The notes under the pieces: model-generated
The model's input: the letters and a program-made list of their open reading frames with translations, nothing else
Databases searched by the model: none
Told to the model about the DNA's origin: nothing
Program-made: the position numbers and the translations under genes
Shown: piece after piece, positions 54,070 to 54,331 of the stretch
Position numbering within the stretch: the stretch's first letter is position 1
Layout: the number at the start of each line of letters is the position of its first letter
From: Bacteroidales bacterium
Lineage (GTDB): Bacteria > Bacteroidota > Bacteroidia > Bacteroidales > UBA3824
Direction: 5' to 3'
Length of the DNA stretch: 54,331 nt
Assembly (NCBI GenBank): GCA_017962175.1
Contig: JAGCVU010000162.1
Location: forward strand, 1 to 54,331

Positions 54070-54331
54070 GAATGCACCCGAAACTATGAGCGCGAGGCCT
54101 ATCCATCGGGTGGGCGGAACGTTTTCGTGAAAAACGAAGACGGCTGCCAACATTCCAAACACGTAACTAAAACTTATTAAGGGATAGGCAATTGAAAAAT
54201 CCACATGCTTAAGGATATAAAACCACAGCACGGTGGCACCGCCCATACATAGTCCCGAAAATAGCAAATTCCAATTAGTGAGATAATCTTTGATTATTGG
54301 CCATGTGAAGGCGAACTTAGGGGCGTCTTTC
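54055..54331 (-). CDS. EamA/SMR-type small-molecule transporter, C-terminal part
   Basis: The frame is open from the window edge to a stop at 54055, coding for about 91 residues. Three membrane helices are visible: LLFSGLCMGGATVLWFYIL, AYPLISFSYVFGMLAAVFVF and WIGLALIVSGAFLILK, with FHENVPPTRW between the last two, as in the C-terminal half of EamA or small multidrug resistance transporters. The start is outside the window. Substrate unknown. The 3' end overlaps the convergent peptidase gene by 15 bases. Confidence 0.8.
   Translation of the reverse strand, partial: KDAPKFAFTWPIIKDYLTNWNLLFSGLCMGGATVLWFYILKHVDFSIAYPLISFSYVFGMLAAVFVFHENVPPTRWIGLALIVSGAFLILK

Overview
The window looks like a chromosomal segment of a Bacteroidales-type bacterium (phylum Bacteroidota). 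The evidence is the gene set: a Bacteroidota-style division and cell-wall (dcw) cluster, glycine-lipid-type acyltransferases, DUF4924 and DUF4625 proteins, a SiaB/SiaC pair and a TonB-dependent receptor. Many genes are preceded by the Bacteroidota -7 promoter element TAnnTTTG and few have a clear Shine-Dalgarno site. Coding density is high. I saw no rRNA, tRNA, CRISPR array, prophage or complete insertion sequence, and no gene-free stretch longer than 300 bases.

Layout. Positions 1-1048: end of a 2-oxoacid:ferredoxin oxidoreductase operon (beta subunit cut by the window edge, then gamma). Positions 1049-1341: a regulatory region with a strong terminator, a cluster of DnaA-box-like 9-mers, a 10-bp-phased array of MraZ-type boxes and a promoter. 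Positions 1342-18063: the dcw cluster mraZ-rsmH-ftsL-ftsI-murE-mraY-murD-ftsW-murG-[unknown lipoprotein]-murC-ftsQ-ftsA-ftsZ. MurE carries the DNPR motif of meso-diaminopimelate-adding enzymes. Positions 18161-24942: a signalling block with a SiaB-like kinase made of two fused kinase domains, SiaC, a PAS histidine kinase, and a large TPR-PAS sensor whose phospho-acceptor histidine is replaced by glutamine. Positions 24967-29884: an OB-fold lipoprotein, a HerA/YjgR-like ATPase, two tandem exported sulfatase-modifying-factor-like proteins, DUF4924 and a small exported protein. Positions 30007-32464: gdhA and an Rpn/PD-(D/E)XK transposase-like gene, both on the minus strand with palindromic upstream sites. 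Positions 32637-36226: etfB-etfA-acyl-CoA dehydrogenase.

Positions 36393-49058: a long plus-strand run for envelope functions: two lipid acyltransferases (GlsA/GlsB type), an LptF/G permease, RibBA, an OstA-like protein, a small lipoprotein, an M23-LysM hydrolase, a Na/Pi cotransporter, then a probable metal (zinc) uptake set (Cys/His-rich membrane peptide, TonB-dependent receptor, His-rich DUF4625 lipoprotein). Positions 49061-52863: a methyl-accepting chemotaxis protein and grpE-dnaJ, all minus strand. Positions 53005-54331: an exported C1 peptidase and the end of an EamA/SMR-type transporter.

The regions most worth study are the SiaB-SiaB/SiaC/histidine kinase/pseudokinase block just downstream of ftsZ, and the dense DnaA/MraZ site region before mraZ. 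All function assignments rest on reading motifs in the sequence and on recall of families; no database search was run.
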